Source of the DNA: DATMER01 sp963741305
GTDB lineage: Bacteria > Acidobacteriota > Thermoanaerobaculia > Multivoradales > UBA5704
Assembly (NCBI GenBank): GCA_963741305.1
Contig: CAVUHL010000003.1
Location: forward strand, 5,456,001-5,520,000
Direction: 5' to 3'
Length of the DNA: 64,000 bases
Shown here: piece after piece, positions 50,522-57,559 of the stretch
How positions within the stretch are numbered: position 1 is the stretch's first letter
How the letters are laid out: every line of letters begins with the position of its first letter
Program-made: the position numbers and the translations under genes
Notes under the pieces: model-generated
Told to the model about the DNA's origin: nothing
The model's input: only the letters and a program-made list of their open reading frames with translations
The model's database searches: none

Positions 50522-52819
50522 CTACTGTTCCGTGGGCGGGTTGGGACGGGCGCGCGTCGTCGCCTCGATGTAGATCACCGTCTCGTACAGGGCAGGCAGC
50601 ACGGCCTCCGTCGCCATGTCCGCCTCGCTCGTGAACGTGGAGCCGATCTTGCGCACCACTTGCGGGCTGCGGAACCACTCGGAGACCGTGCCACTCGGCG
50701 GTAGGCGACGCAGGTCGAGGAGGCCGAGCGGCAAGCCGGCGCGCTGGAAGGTATCTTCGAGGGTACCCACCGGGGGTGGGCCGACCGTGAGCTCCCTCAG
50801 TCCATAGCCGTTCTGATCGATCGCCTGGAAGGCGCCGTGATGGAACAGGAAACCCACCGACAGGTAATCCTTGCCCAACTCCTTCTCGAGGTGGTGCCCC
50901 ATCAAGGGGATCGGATCGTCGCTATTCATGATGTGGCCATTGTGTGCCCAGAGGACGATGCGCGACCCGGGCTCCGCGACATCGGCGATCCAGCGCAGGT
51001 TGTCGGCCATGGCGCGGTCGCGAGCTGTGGCGTAGTTCTCTGGGTCGCTGTGCAGATTGATGTATTGCTGCAGCACCCGCACGTACTGCCGGTCGACCAG
51101 GGCCTGCCGATCAGCGGAGGAGGCCGGCTCCGGCAACCGCTCGGCGATCCGCGGCAGCACCGAGGCGACGGCGGCGATCGTCTCCTTCTCGGGTTCTTCG
51201 CCCCGGTTGGTGGCGGCGAGCCTGGCAAGTGCCGGCCCGGCCTCCGCCGCGAGCGCCGGATCGATCTGCCCCAGCCGCTCCGCCAAGCGCTTTGCCGCCA
51301 CCGTGCCGGTCTGAACGTCGACGCCGTAGAAGCGGACCTGCCGGTGACCCGGCACGGAGTTCCACTGGCGCATCCAGCGGATGAGGTCGAGCACCTCCTC
51401 CGTGTTCCAGGTCCAGAAGTACAGCCCGGCGAGGGCTTTGGCCGGGTCTCCTTGCCCTGTCCGCACATACTCGTCCACCGCCTCGGTTTCCGGCCAGTTC
51501 GCCTCGATGGCGAAGACGCTGAAGCCGAGCTCCGAGACGAGGTATTCGAGCAGCCGGTGCTTCATCTGGAAGAACTCGCGCGTACCGTGGGTGGCCTCAC
51601 CCAGGCCTACGACCCGCGTGCTGCCCACGACGTTGCGCAGCGGCGCGAGATCCGCGAAACCCTGTCCGGCGCGCGGCGTCAGCAGCGGAATCGCCTGGTT
51701 GCGGATCCAGTCGACGACCGGCTGCGGAGCAGGCACCGGCCGGTGAATCAACAGGTTCTTCCGCGCCGCACCGTTGGCGACGCTGACGAGCGGCGAGCGC
51801 AGATCACCAGCGACCGCCCGGCAGGCGTAATACTCCGGCGGCAAGCGCAGCGCGTAGTTTCCGGCGCTGTCGGCGCGGACCACGAAGAGGTCGCCCCCGG
51901 CATAGGAACGCAGGCAATGCACCTCCGCATTGGCAAAGGCAGCCCCCGTCGGGTCCCGGACTTCGCCGGCGAGGAGGAACCCCTCGGCTGGTAGCGCCAG
52001 ATGCAGGTCGCGAACGGACTTACCGCTTGCCTCGACCGGCGGCGAGTAGGCGGCGGCCCATTGTGGATGGGTAGCGGTAAGGGCGTAGGCACCGCCGGGA
52101 AGCGTCACCGCAAACCTGCCATCGGCGCCGGCGGCCACCACCGCTGCCGGCTCGGTAAGGCCAATCGCGATGACGGCGACCACTGCCCCTGCCGCCGGCT
52201 CGCCGCCGGGTCCGGCGACCCTGCCGCTCAACTCGGCGGCGGCCGGCGCCGCGGCTTCCCCGAAGGTGAAGACGAGGTCGTCGACCCACGCCATCCCGGC
52301 CCCTTCCAGGAGGCCACCAAAGACCACCTTGGTGGCGTCCTCTGGGACCTTGATCGACACCTCCACCTGCATCCAGCCCGTGTCGCCGCGGAGAGCTTGA
52401 TCCTCCAGGTCGTCGAAGGCCGCGAGCTCGCGGCCGCGGTCGGCACGCAACCACAATTGGGCAGCCCCATCCTTCAGCCCCGCGGTGCGGACCCAGCCGC
52501 TGAGCCGCACCCACTTGCCCGACACAGGCCCGTGCGGCAGGGCGCGCAGGAATGTGGCATACCCTTCACTCCCTTCGGAGTGCAGGCGCATCGACCGCGC
52601 GCCGCCGTGCGCCACCGTGGCATCGACGGCAGCGCCGTGAAGGAACCAGCCCGCGTCCGCCGCCTCGAAGCCGAGGTCGAGCGCCGGGACAGGGTCGGCG
52701 GGTGCCTCTTCCATGCCGGCGAGCGGCGCGGCCACGACAACAGCGAGCCCGGAAGCGCAAGCAAGAAAAAGAGCGCGACGGGCATTCCTGGCGATCTGCT
52801 TGAAGACCGTTTCTTCCAT
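50522..52819 (-). CDS. Erythromycin-esterase-family enzyme with carboxypeptidase-regulatory-like domains
   Basis: 765 residues. A membrane/signal segment (about 11-34) is followed by a jelly-roll-like region (about 45-190), then two Ig-like carboxypeptidase-regulatory repeats (LSGRVAGPGGEPAAGAVV, LAGEVRDPTGAAFANAEV). Residues about 365-765 are the erythromycin esterase fold: VGLGEATHGTREFFQMKHRLLEYL, AIEANWPETEAVDEY, YFWTWNTEEVLDLIRWM, VLWAHNGHI. The two His and Glu of EATHG and AHNGH are the expected active-site residues. The N-terminal domains suggest an exported glycan- or ester-directed hydrolase rather than an antibiotic-resistance enzyme. Confidence 0.83.
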   Translation of the reverse strand: MEETVFKQIARNARRALFLACASGLAVVVAAPLAGMEEAPADPVPALDLGFEAADAGWFLHGAAVDATVAHGGARSMRLHSEGSEGYATFLRALPHGPVSGKWVRLSGWVRTAGLKDGAAQLWLRADRGRELAAFDDLEDQALRGDTGWMQVEVSIKVPEDATKVVFGGLLEGAGMAWVDDLVFTFGEAAAPAAAELSGRVAGPGGEPAAGAVVAVIAIGLTEPAAVVAAGADGRFAVTLPGGAYALTATHPQWAAAYSPPVEASGKSVRDLHLALPAEGFLLAGEVRDPTGAAFANAEVHCLRSYAGGDLFVVRADSAGNYALRLPPEYYACRAVAGDLRSPLVSVANGAARKNLLIHRPVPAPQPVVDWIRNQAIPLLTPRAGQGFADLAPLRNVVGSTRVVGLGEATHGTREFFQMKHRLLEYLVSELGFSVFAIEANWPETEAVDEYVRTGQGDPAKALAGLYFWTWNTEEVLDLIRWMRQWNSVPGHRQVRFYGVDVQTGTVAAKRLAERLGQIDPALAAEAGPALARLAATNRGEEPEKETIAAVASVLPRIAERLPEPASSADRQALVDRQYVRVLQQYINLHSDPENYATARDRAMADNLRWIADVAEPGSRIVLWAHNGHIMNSDDPIPLMGHHLEKELGKDYLSVGFLFHHGAFQAIDQNGYGLRELTVGPPPVGTLEDTFQRAGLPLGLLDLRRLPPSGTVSEWFRSPQVVRKIGSTFTSEADMATEAVLPALYETVIYIEATTRARPNPPTEQ

Positions 52820-52898
52820 GGCAATAGTTTAAGGCTATCGGCCACCAACCTCGACCCGTCTCTGACGACCTTGATAGGCCCGGGCACCTCTCTTTACA

Positions 52899-52927
52899 TT
52901 GACATATTAGAATATGTGAAGTTAAAT
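52899..52927 (+). promoter_or_regulatory. Sigma-70-type promoter with palindromic operator
   Basis: TTGACA (52899-52904), 17-bp spacer and TTAAAT (52922-52927) precede the S1 protease gene. A perfect dyad CATATT-AG-AATATG (52903-52916) sits in the spacer, in a markedly AT-rich patch. The start codon lies about 47 nt downstream of the expected start site, with AGGAAGGAAG before it. Confidence 0.7.
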
Positions 52928-52980
52928 AGCGGTGCCGGGCTGCTCCGGATGTTCGGGGAGCCCACGAGGAAGGAAGATTA

Positions 52981-54129
52981 ATGAACAGCTTGAGTCGCAC
53001 CACCCTTCTCGGCACTCTCCTTTTGCTGGCCATCTCCCAGGCTTCCCTGGCACAAGGCCGGGCTCTTACCGCAGAGCAGGCCCTGCGCCAGGATGCGCAA
53101 TCCTATGCCCGCAGCCAGAACGTCAGCTTGAAGGAGGCGATCTGGAGGCTGAAGCTTCAACCGGTCATCGGACAGCTCAACGCCGCCTTGGCGGACACCG
53201 AGCGCGGCACTTTCGCGGGCCTCTGGATCGAGCATTCACCTTATCGCGTCGTCGCCCGCTTCACCGAGTCCGCGGCCATGGACCGCGTGGCTGGGTACCT
53301 GCAAGGGACCGGCCTCGAGCGCTGGGTTGACATTGAGTACGCCCCCCTCTCGCTCGCTCAACTCGAATCCAACCAAGCCGCCGTTCACCGCCTGGCTCGC
53401 GAGCTCGACACGAAGGTCGAATCGGAGATCAACCTCCAGGCCAATTGGGTCCAGGTCTACACTCTCGATCCTGCGGCTCTCTCCACGAGGCTGAATCAGT
53501 TCGACCGTGGCCTGCCTGCGGGCGTGATGGTTTTCCCGGTCGAGCGTTTGAGCTCGGCCGAGGCCAACATCTACGGTGGGCTCCCGATCAGCACCTGCAC
53601 GACTGGCTTCTCCGTGCAGAACGGCAGCGGGACCCGCGGCGTCTCTACCGCAGCCCACTGCTCCAATACCCAGTCCTACAGCGGCACCTCGCTGCCCTAC
53701 CAGTCCGGCGACATTACCGGCAACCAGGACGTCCAGTGGCATACCGCTCCAGGATTCACGGTGACCAACCAGTTCAATGTCGGCTCCAGCGTCCGGAGCT
53801 GCACAGGGACCCTGAGCCGGTCCAGCCAGAACGTGGGGGACTACGTCTGCAAGTATGGGAAGACCTCCGGCTATACCTGCGGGTCAATCAGCAGCACTAC
53901 CTATGCTCCGAGCTACGTGACGAGCGCGGCCGCCACCTTCATCCGGGTAGACAACAACCAGGGTTATGCCGATCTTAGCAGCCCTGGCGACAGTGGCGGC
54001 CCCTGGTTCCTGGTGGATACGGCCTACGGTACTCATTCGGGCGAGCCCGGAGCCGACGCCGGCGATTCCATCTACATGGCGATCAACTACATTTCCAGCC
54101 TGGGCGTCTCGGTATTGACCGCGCCCTAG
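52981..54129 (+). CDS. Secreted S1-family serine protease (streptogrisin/alpha-lytic-like)
   Basis: 382 residues. Signal peptide 1-24, a propeptide to about 195 (alternating helices, RVVARFTESAAMDRV, NWVQVYTLDP), then a chymotrypsin-fold mature domain. Catalytic residues: His226 in STAAHC, a candidate Asp250 (GNQDVQW) and Ser338 in SPGDSGGPWF. Paired cysteines flank the active site (206/227, 290/300). The layout matches alpha-lytic-protease-like prosubtypes whose propeptide guides folding. It should degrade extracellular protein. Its promoter carries an operator dyad. Confidence 0.9.
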   Translation: MNSLSRTTLLGTLLLLAISQASLAQGRALTAEQALRQDAQSYARSQNVSLKEAIWRLKLQPVIGQLNAALADTERGTFAGLWIEHSPYRVVARFTESAAMDRVAGYLQGTGLERWVDIEYAPLSLAQLESNQAAVHRLARELDTKVESEINLQANWVQVYTLDPAALSTRLNQFDRGLPAGVMVFPVERLSSAEANIYGGLPISTCTTGFSVQNGSGTRGVSTAAHCSNTQSYSGTSLPYQSGDITGNQDVQWHTAPGFTVTNQFNVGSSVRSCTGTLSRSSQNVGDYVCKYGKTSGYTCGSISSTTYAPSYVTSAAATFIRVDNNQGYADLSSPGDSGGPWFLVDTAYGTHSGEPGADAGDSIYMAINYISSLGVSVLTAP

Positions 54130-54178
54130 CAGCCACCTCGGCTGGAGGCTCGCGCCGCGGGCCTCCAGTCCGCCCTTC

Positions 54179-54682
54179 TCACGGTGCGATCAGGCTCCCC
54201 GCTAACCAGTAGGGACCGGGGCAGTCCGTCGGTAAAGGTTCGCTCAACTCCCGGAGAACCGCTGCCGCCGCCTCGACCTCCCCGCCGCTCAGCCGCACGG
54301 TCCCTCCCACCTCGGCATTCACCCGGCTCTTCTCGTCTACCAGACGTGGCGAGCCACCGCCGCGGTCCAGGCGCACGTGCGGCGGCCAGAGAACCAGATA
54401 ACTCTGGTCGCCCCCCTCGGCGCGGAGGCAGCGACCGTCCAGGCGGAGCGTGCCCTCGAGAAGGGCCTCCGGAAAGGCCCTTTCGCCTGTGGCCGGCTTG
54501 AGTTGGGGGAAGTGGATTTCAGGGCTTGCCACAGATGCCTCCTCGCGGGCCCCGCTTTCAGAGCCAGGTTCCGGGCTTGCGGGGCAGCCGGCCATCCAGA
54601 CGCCGAGAGTGAGAGGCAGCAGGGCGGCCGCCACGCCCCGGACCCGCTGCCCCCGGACAGGTTGCAGGTAGCGATTCGGCAT
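54179..54682 (-). CDS. Putative lipoprotein
   Basis: 167 residues from ATG 54682. A basic N-terminus, hydrophobic stretch (ALLPLTLGVWMAGC) and lipobox Cys are followed by PASPEPGSESGAREE. The rest has no recognised domain (FPEALLEGTLRLDGRCLRAEGG ... YLVLWPPHVRLD resembles a metallochaperone-free beta unit). A longer frame upstream crosses the tRNA gene and was rejected. Confidence 0.7.
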   Translation of the reverse strand: MPNRYLQPVRGQRVRGVAAALLPLTLGVWMAGCPASPEPGSESGAREEASVASPEIHFPQLKPATGERAFPEALLEGTLRLDGRCLRAEGGDQSYLVLWPPHVRLDRGGGSPRLVDEKSRVNAEVGGTVRLSGGEVEAAAAVLRELSEPLPTDCPGPYWLAGSLIAP

Positions 54683-54706
54683 GTTGGTGCTCCTTCCGCA
54701 CGCTAA

Positions 54707-54806
54707 TGGCGGAAGCGCATGGGAATCGAACCCACCCCCGACGCCGCAACCGGCGCCGGACAACGGTTTTGAAGACCGCAGGAGGCACCAGCCCCCGAGC
54801 GCTTCC
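54707..54806 (-). tRNA. selC: Selenocysteine tRNA (anticodon UCA)
   Basis: On the minus strand an 8-bp acceptor GGAAGCGC (54799-54806) pairs with GCGCTTCC (54711-54718), followed by G and encoded CCA (54707-54710). The anticodon arm CGGT-CTTCAAA-ACCG places TCA at 54770-54772. A long variable arm (GGCGCCGG...) and the T-arm GGGTTCGATTCCC are present. The 8-bp acceptor, long variable arm and UCA anticodon identify tRNA-Sec. No selA, selB or selD lies in the window. Confidence 0.93.
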
Positions 54807-54833
54807 GAGAGGGGATTGTAGTAGGCTCCGCCC

Positions 54834-55454
54834 ATGATGCGCAAAGCCCTGCTCACGATCCCTGTCCTCCTTCTGCCCCTGGCCGCCTGTGGCGGCCAGG
54901 AGGCGCCTCCCCCGGATGTCACGGCCGAGGCTCCTCCGGTGGCCCAGGGCGTTCCCGCTCCCATGTCCTCGCGCGGTGAGCCGATGGGTGGCAGTCAGGC
55001 CGCCCAGGAGGGCTCGATCCAGTTCGACATCCCGGCCAACTGGCAGCAGCAGCCGCCGGCGAGCTCGATGCGCCTTGCCCAGGCTACGATCCCAGGCGCG
55101 GCTGGACCCGGCGACCTCGCGGTCTTCTTCTTCGGCCCGGGCGGCGGCGGCGGGGTCGAGGCCAACATCCAGCGCTGGATCGACCAGATGAGCCCTGCGC
55201 CCGGCTCGAACCCGCAGCCCGAGACCTTCGACGCCAACGGCTTCCGGGTCACCTGGATCGACGTATCCGGGACCCTCCTGCCGAGCAACATGGGAACGGG
55301 GCCGGCGACCGAGCAGCCGAACTCGAGGCTGTATGGCGCGGTGGTGGAGGGACCCGGCGGCCCCTGGTTCTTCAAAGCCACGGGACCCGGAGCGACCCTG
55401 ACTGCCGAGAGGGAGAACTTCCTGAAGATGCTGCGGAGCGTGCGGGGAAGCTAG
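54834..55454 (+). CDS. Putative lipoprotein
   Basis: 206 residues; ATG 54834 or 54837 are both possible. Lipobox LAAC (Cys near residue 19) after a short hydrophobic core, then a Pro-rich linker and a beta-rich domain (SIQFDIPANWQQQPPASSMRLAQATIPG, GVEANIQRWIDQM, FRVTWIDVSGTLLPSN, GAVVEGPGGPWFFKATGPGATL). This resembles periplasmic domains that read like PsbP/DUF1795-type folds, but I make no functional claim. It stands divergent from the tRNA gene. Confidence 0.78.
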   Translation: MMRKALLTIPVLLLPLAACGGQEAPPPDVTAEAPPVAQGVPAPMSSRGEPMGGSQAAQEGSIQFDIPANWQQQPPASSMRLAQATIPGAAGPGDLAVFFFGPGGGGGVEANIQRWIDQMSPAPGSNPQPETFDANGFRVTWIDVSGTLLPSNMGTGPATEQPNSRLYGAVVEGPGGPWFFKATGPGATLTAERENFLKMLRSVRGS

Positions 55455-55481
55455 TACCTTGTGGCCGGGCTCCCGCTAGGA

Positions 55482-55655
55482 CAGAAGCGGCTTTGGCTTC
55501 CCGGCAAGCAGCCTCAGCTCGAGAGCTTGCCGCCATGGCTACTTAAGCAGCGGCTCTCGCTCCACCACAAGCGGCTCTCGCTCCACCACAAGCGGCTCTC
55601 GCTCCACCACAAGCAGCTCCCGCTTCCCGCCAAGCAGCCTCGGCTCGAGAGCTAG
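55482..55655. repeat. 21-bp tandem array, left part (interrupted by IS)
   Basis: Eight full 21-bp units (55482-55649) plus the first six bases of a ninth. The central units are nearly identical (CACAAGCGGCTCTCGCTCCAC, three copies, the first with a variant leading edge), the outer ones diverged. The array resumes after the insertion sequence at 57388. Confidence 0.88.
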
Positions 55656-57387
55656 CCCGGATTTCTCACCGAGGACATGGAAAAGGGCTACCTCCGGTGG
55701 TATAAGTGTCGTGTCAGCAAGCACTTCTACCACAAAAGGAGGATAGCCCGTGACGACAGACTGTACCTCTGCTCAGCTTGAGTTTCAAGGGTTGACTCGG
55801 CGGACGGTGGTGGCGTCATTCGACGGCGGTACCCTGAGCTCGGACGGCGGGGTCTTGCTGTTGTCCGAGGTGGACCGACGCTTGGGGCTGTTGGAGGGGT
55901 TTGCGGCCTGTTTCGAGGATCATCGCAATCCAGCCCTGGTAGAGCACAGCGTCGTGGAGCTGGTGCGTCAGCGTGTGTTTGGGCTGGCTCTTGGCTATGA
56001 GGATCTGAATGACCACGATGAGCTGCGCAGCGATCCGCTGCTGGCTTCGGTGGCCGGCAAGGCCGATCCGACCGGTAGCGACCGTCGCCAAGAGCAGGAC
56101 CGCGGCAAACCGCTGGCCGGCAAGAGTACGTTGAACCGATTGGAATGGGGGGCTGTGAAGCAGGATCGCTATCGCAAGATCATCCTCGATCCCGAGGCGG
56201 CGGACCGCTTCTTTGTCGATGTATTTCTGGCCTCCTACCGGAAGGCTCCGTCAGAGATCGTGCTGGACCTGGACGCTACCGACGATCCTCTGCATGGCGA
56301 GCAGGAAGGCCGTTTCTTCCATGGCTACTACGGTGGGTACTGTTACCTTCCGTTGTATATTTTTTGCGGCTCTCACCTGTTGTGCGCCCGTCTGCGGCAG
56401 GCCAACGTCGATGCATCTTGCGGTGCGGTCAGCGAGCTCGAGCGCATCGTGTCACGGGTTCGCGACAGGTGGCCTGAGGTGCGCATCATCGTACGTGGAG
56501 ATTCGGGGTTTGCGCGTGAAGAGCTGATGAGTTGGTGCGAGAGCCACGGCGTGGACTTTGTCTTCGGTCTGGCGCGCAATGCTCGGCTGCAGCGCGCTCT
56601 CGGGGGAGAGTTGGAGCAGGCTCGTGCGCAGTTCGAAGAATCCGGCAAGGCGGCGCGCGTGTTCAAGGATTTTGTCTACCGCACCAAGAAAAGTTGGTCT
56701 CAGCAGCGGCGTGTGATTGGCAAAGCCGAGCACTTGGCCAAGGGCGCCAACCCGCGCTTCCTTGTGACCTCACTGAGCAGCGAACAGTGGAGTGCTCAGG
56801 TGCTTTACGAGAAGCTGTATTGTGCCCGTGGCGAGATGGAGAATCGTATCAAAGAGCAGCAGTTGTGTCTGTTTGCCGACCGCACCTCAACTCATCACTT
56901 GACCAGCAATCAGGCGCGTCTATGGTTTTCCTCGGTGGCCTACGTTCTGCTCAATGAACTGCGCCGTCTGGGCCTGGCAGGCACCGATCTGGCTCAGGCG
57001 CGCTGTGACACGATTCGCATCAAGCTGCTCAAGATTGGCGCTCAGATCAAAGTGACGGTGCGGCGCGTCTGGGTACATTTGTCCAGTTCCCACCCCAATG
57101 CGGCCCTGTTTGCGCGGATCGTCAATCAGTTGCGGGCAAGCCATCCCGCGCTGGCCTGATCTGTCGTCAGAAATCCGCTCTTGTCCAAACCTCTCCAGGC
57201 TGAGGTGTCTCTGGTCGGTCGTAGGAGCGTGCATCGGGCGAGCAACTGCCCGCGACTTACGCTCTTCTTGCGTTTGCTTGGGCGGCCACGAGGGTGCGCA
57301 GTGGCGCACTATCCGTGGCAGTGCGCCACCCGAGCCGGTCGTGGACGCGCAAACTACCGCGGTGAGACCCGTGGTGAGAAATCCGGG
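55656..57387 (+). mobile_element. Intact IS1380-family insertion sequence
   Basis: 1732 bp bounded by perfect 15-bp terminal inverted repeats CCCGGATTTCTCACC (55656-55670 and complement at 57373-57387). It is flanked by the 4-bp direct repeat CTAG (55652-55655 and 57388-57391), the target-duplication length of the IS1380 family. It carries one transposase gene. It splits a 21-bp repeat unit exactly, and removing it plus one CTAG restores the array. A 10-bp hairpin (57301-57310 / 57320-57329) lies after the transposase gene. Confidence 0.92.
55750..57159 (+). CDS. IS1380-family DDE transposase
   Basis: 469 residues from GTG 55750 with AAAGGAGG upstream. The N-terminal region (SFDGGTLSSDGGVLLLSEVDRRLGLL) is the IS1380 signature. 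Candidate catalytic residues: Asp175 in LDLDATDDP, Asp251 in VRGDSGF and the Glu in EMENRIKEQ. Length and layout are normal with no internal stop, so the element may be active. Base composition is slightly less GC-rich than its surroundings. Confidence 0.93.
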   Translation: MTTDCTSAQLEFQGLTRRTVVASFDGGTLSSDGGVLLLSEVDRRLGLLEGFAACFEDHRNPALVEHSVVELVRQRVFGLALGYEDLNDHDELRSDPLLASVAGKADPTGSDRRQEQDRGKPLAGKSTLNRLEWGAVKQDRYRKIILDPEAADRFFVDVFLASYRKAPSEIVLDLDATDDPLHGEQEGRFFHGYYGGYCYLPLYIFCGSHLLCARLRQANVDASCGAVSELERIVSRVRDRWPEVRIIVRGDSGFAREELMSWCESHGVDFVFGLARNARLQRALGGELEQARAQFEESGKAARVFKDFVYRTKKSWSQQRRVIGKAEHLAKGANPRFLVTSLSSEQWSAQVLYEKLYCARGEMENRIKEQQLCLFADRTSTHHLTSNQARLWFSSVAYVLLNELRRLGLAGTDLAQARCDTIRIKLLKIGAQIKVTVRRVWVHLSSSHPNAALFARIVNQLRASHPALA

Positions 57388-57469
57388 CTAGCCGCCCTGG
57401 CTACTCGATTAGCAGCTCTGGTTTCAGCGCAAGCCGCCTCCCCTTCTCTTCAAGCGACTCCCGCTTATT
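57388..57469. repeat. 21-bp tandem array, right part
   Basis: After the second CTAG copy, the interrupted ninth unit is completed (57392-57406). Three further diverged units run at 57407-57427, 57428-57448 and 57449-57469, ending in ordinary sequence before the M56 gene terminator region. Confidence 0.85.
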
Positions 57470-57497
57470 CGTCACCCGGACTGTGACGACGTCAGTA

Positions 57498-57547
57498 AGC
57501 GGGCGGAGGCCCCCACGGGGCCGGATCCGGAGAGCTCTCCGCCCGCT
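57498..57547 (-). terminator. Hairpin downstream of the M56 gene
   Basis: AGCGGGCGGA (57498-57507) pairs with TCCGCCCGCT (57538-57547), with a nested GGCCCCNNGGGGCC-like inner stem. It lies 13 bases after the stop of the M56 gene read on the minus strand. No T-run is present. Confidence 0.5.
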
Positions 57548-57559
57548 CCTGAACCTTCC

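Noticed and set aside
50522..52819. Macrolide resistance gene
   Set aside because: The family includes resistance enzymes, but the extra N-terminal domains and chromosomal context do not support that role.
54179..55454. Selenoprotein next to selC
   Set aside because: Neither neighbouring lipoprotein continues in frame past its stop with family similarity, and no SECIS-like hairpin after an in-frame TGA was evident.
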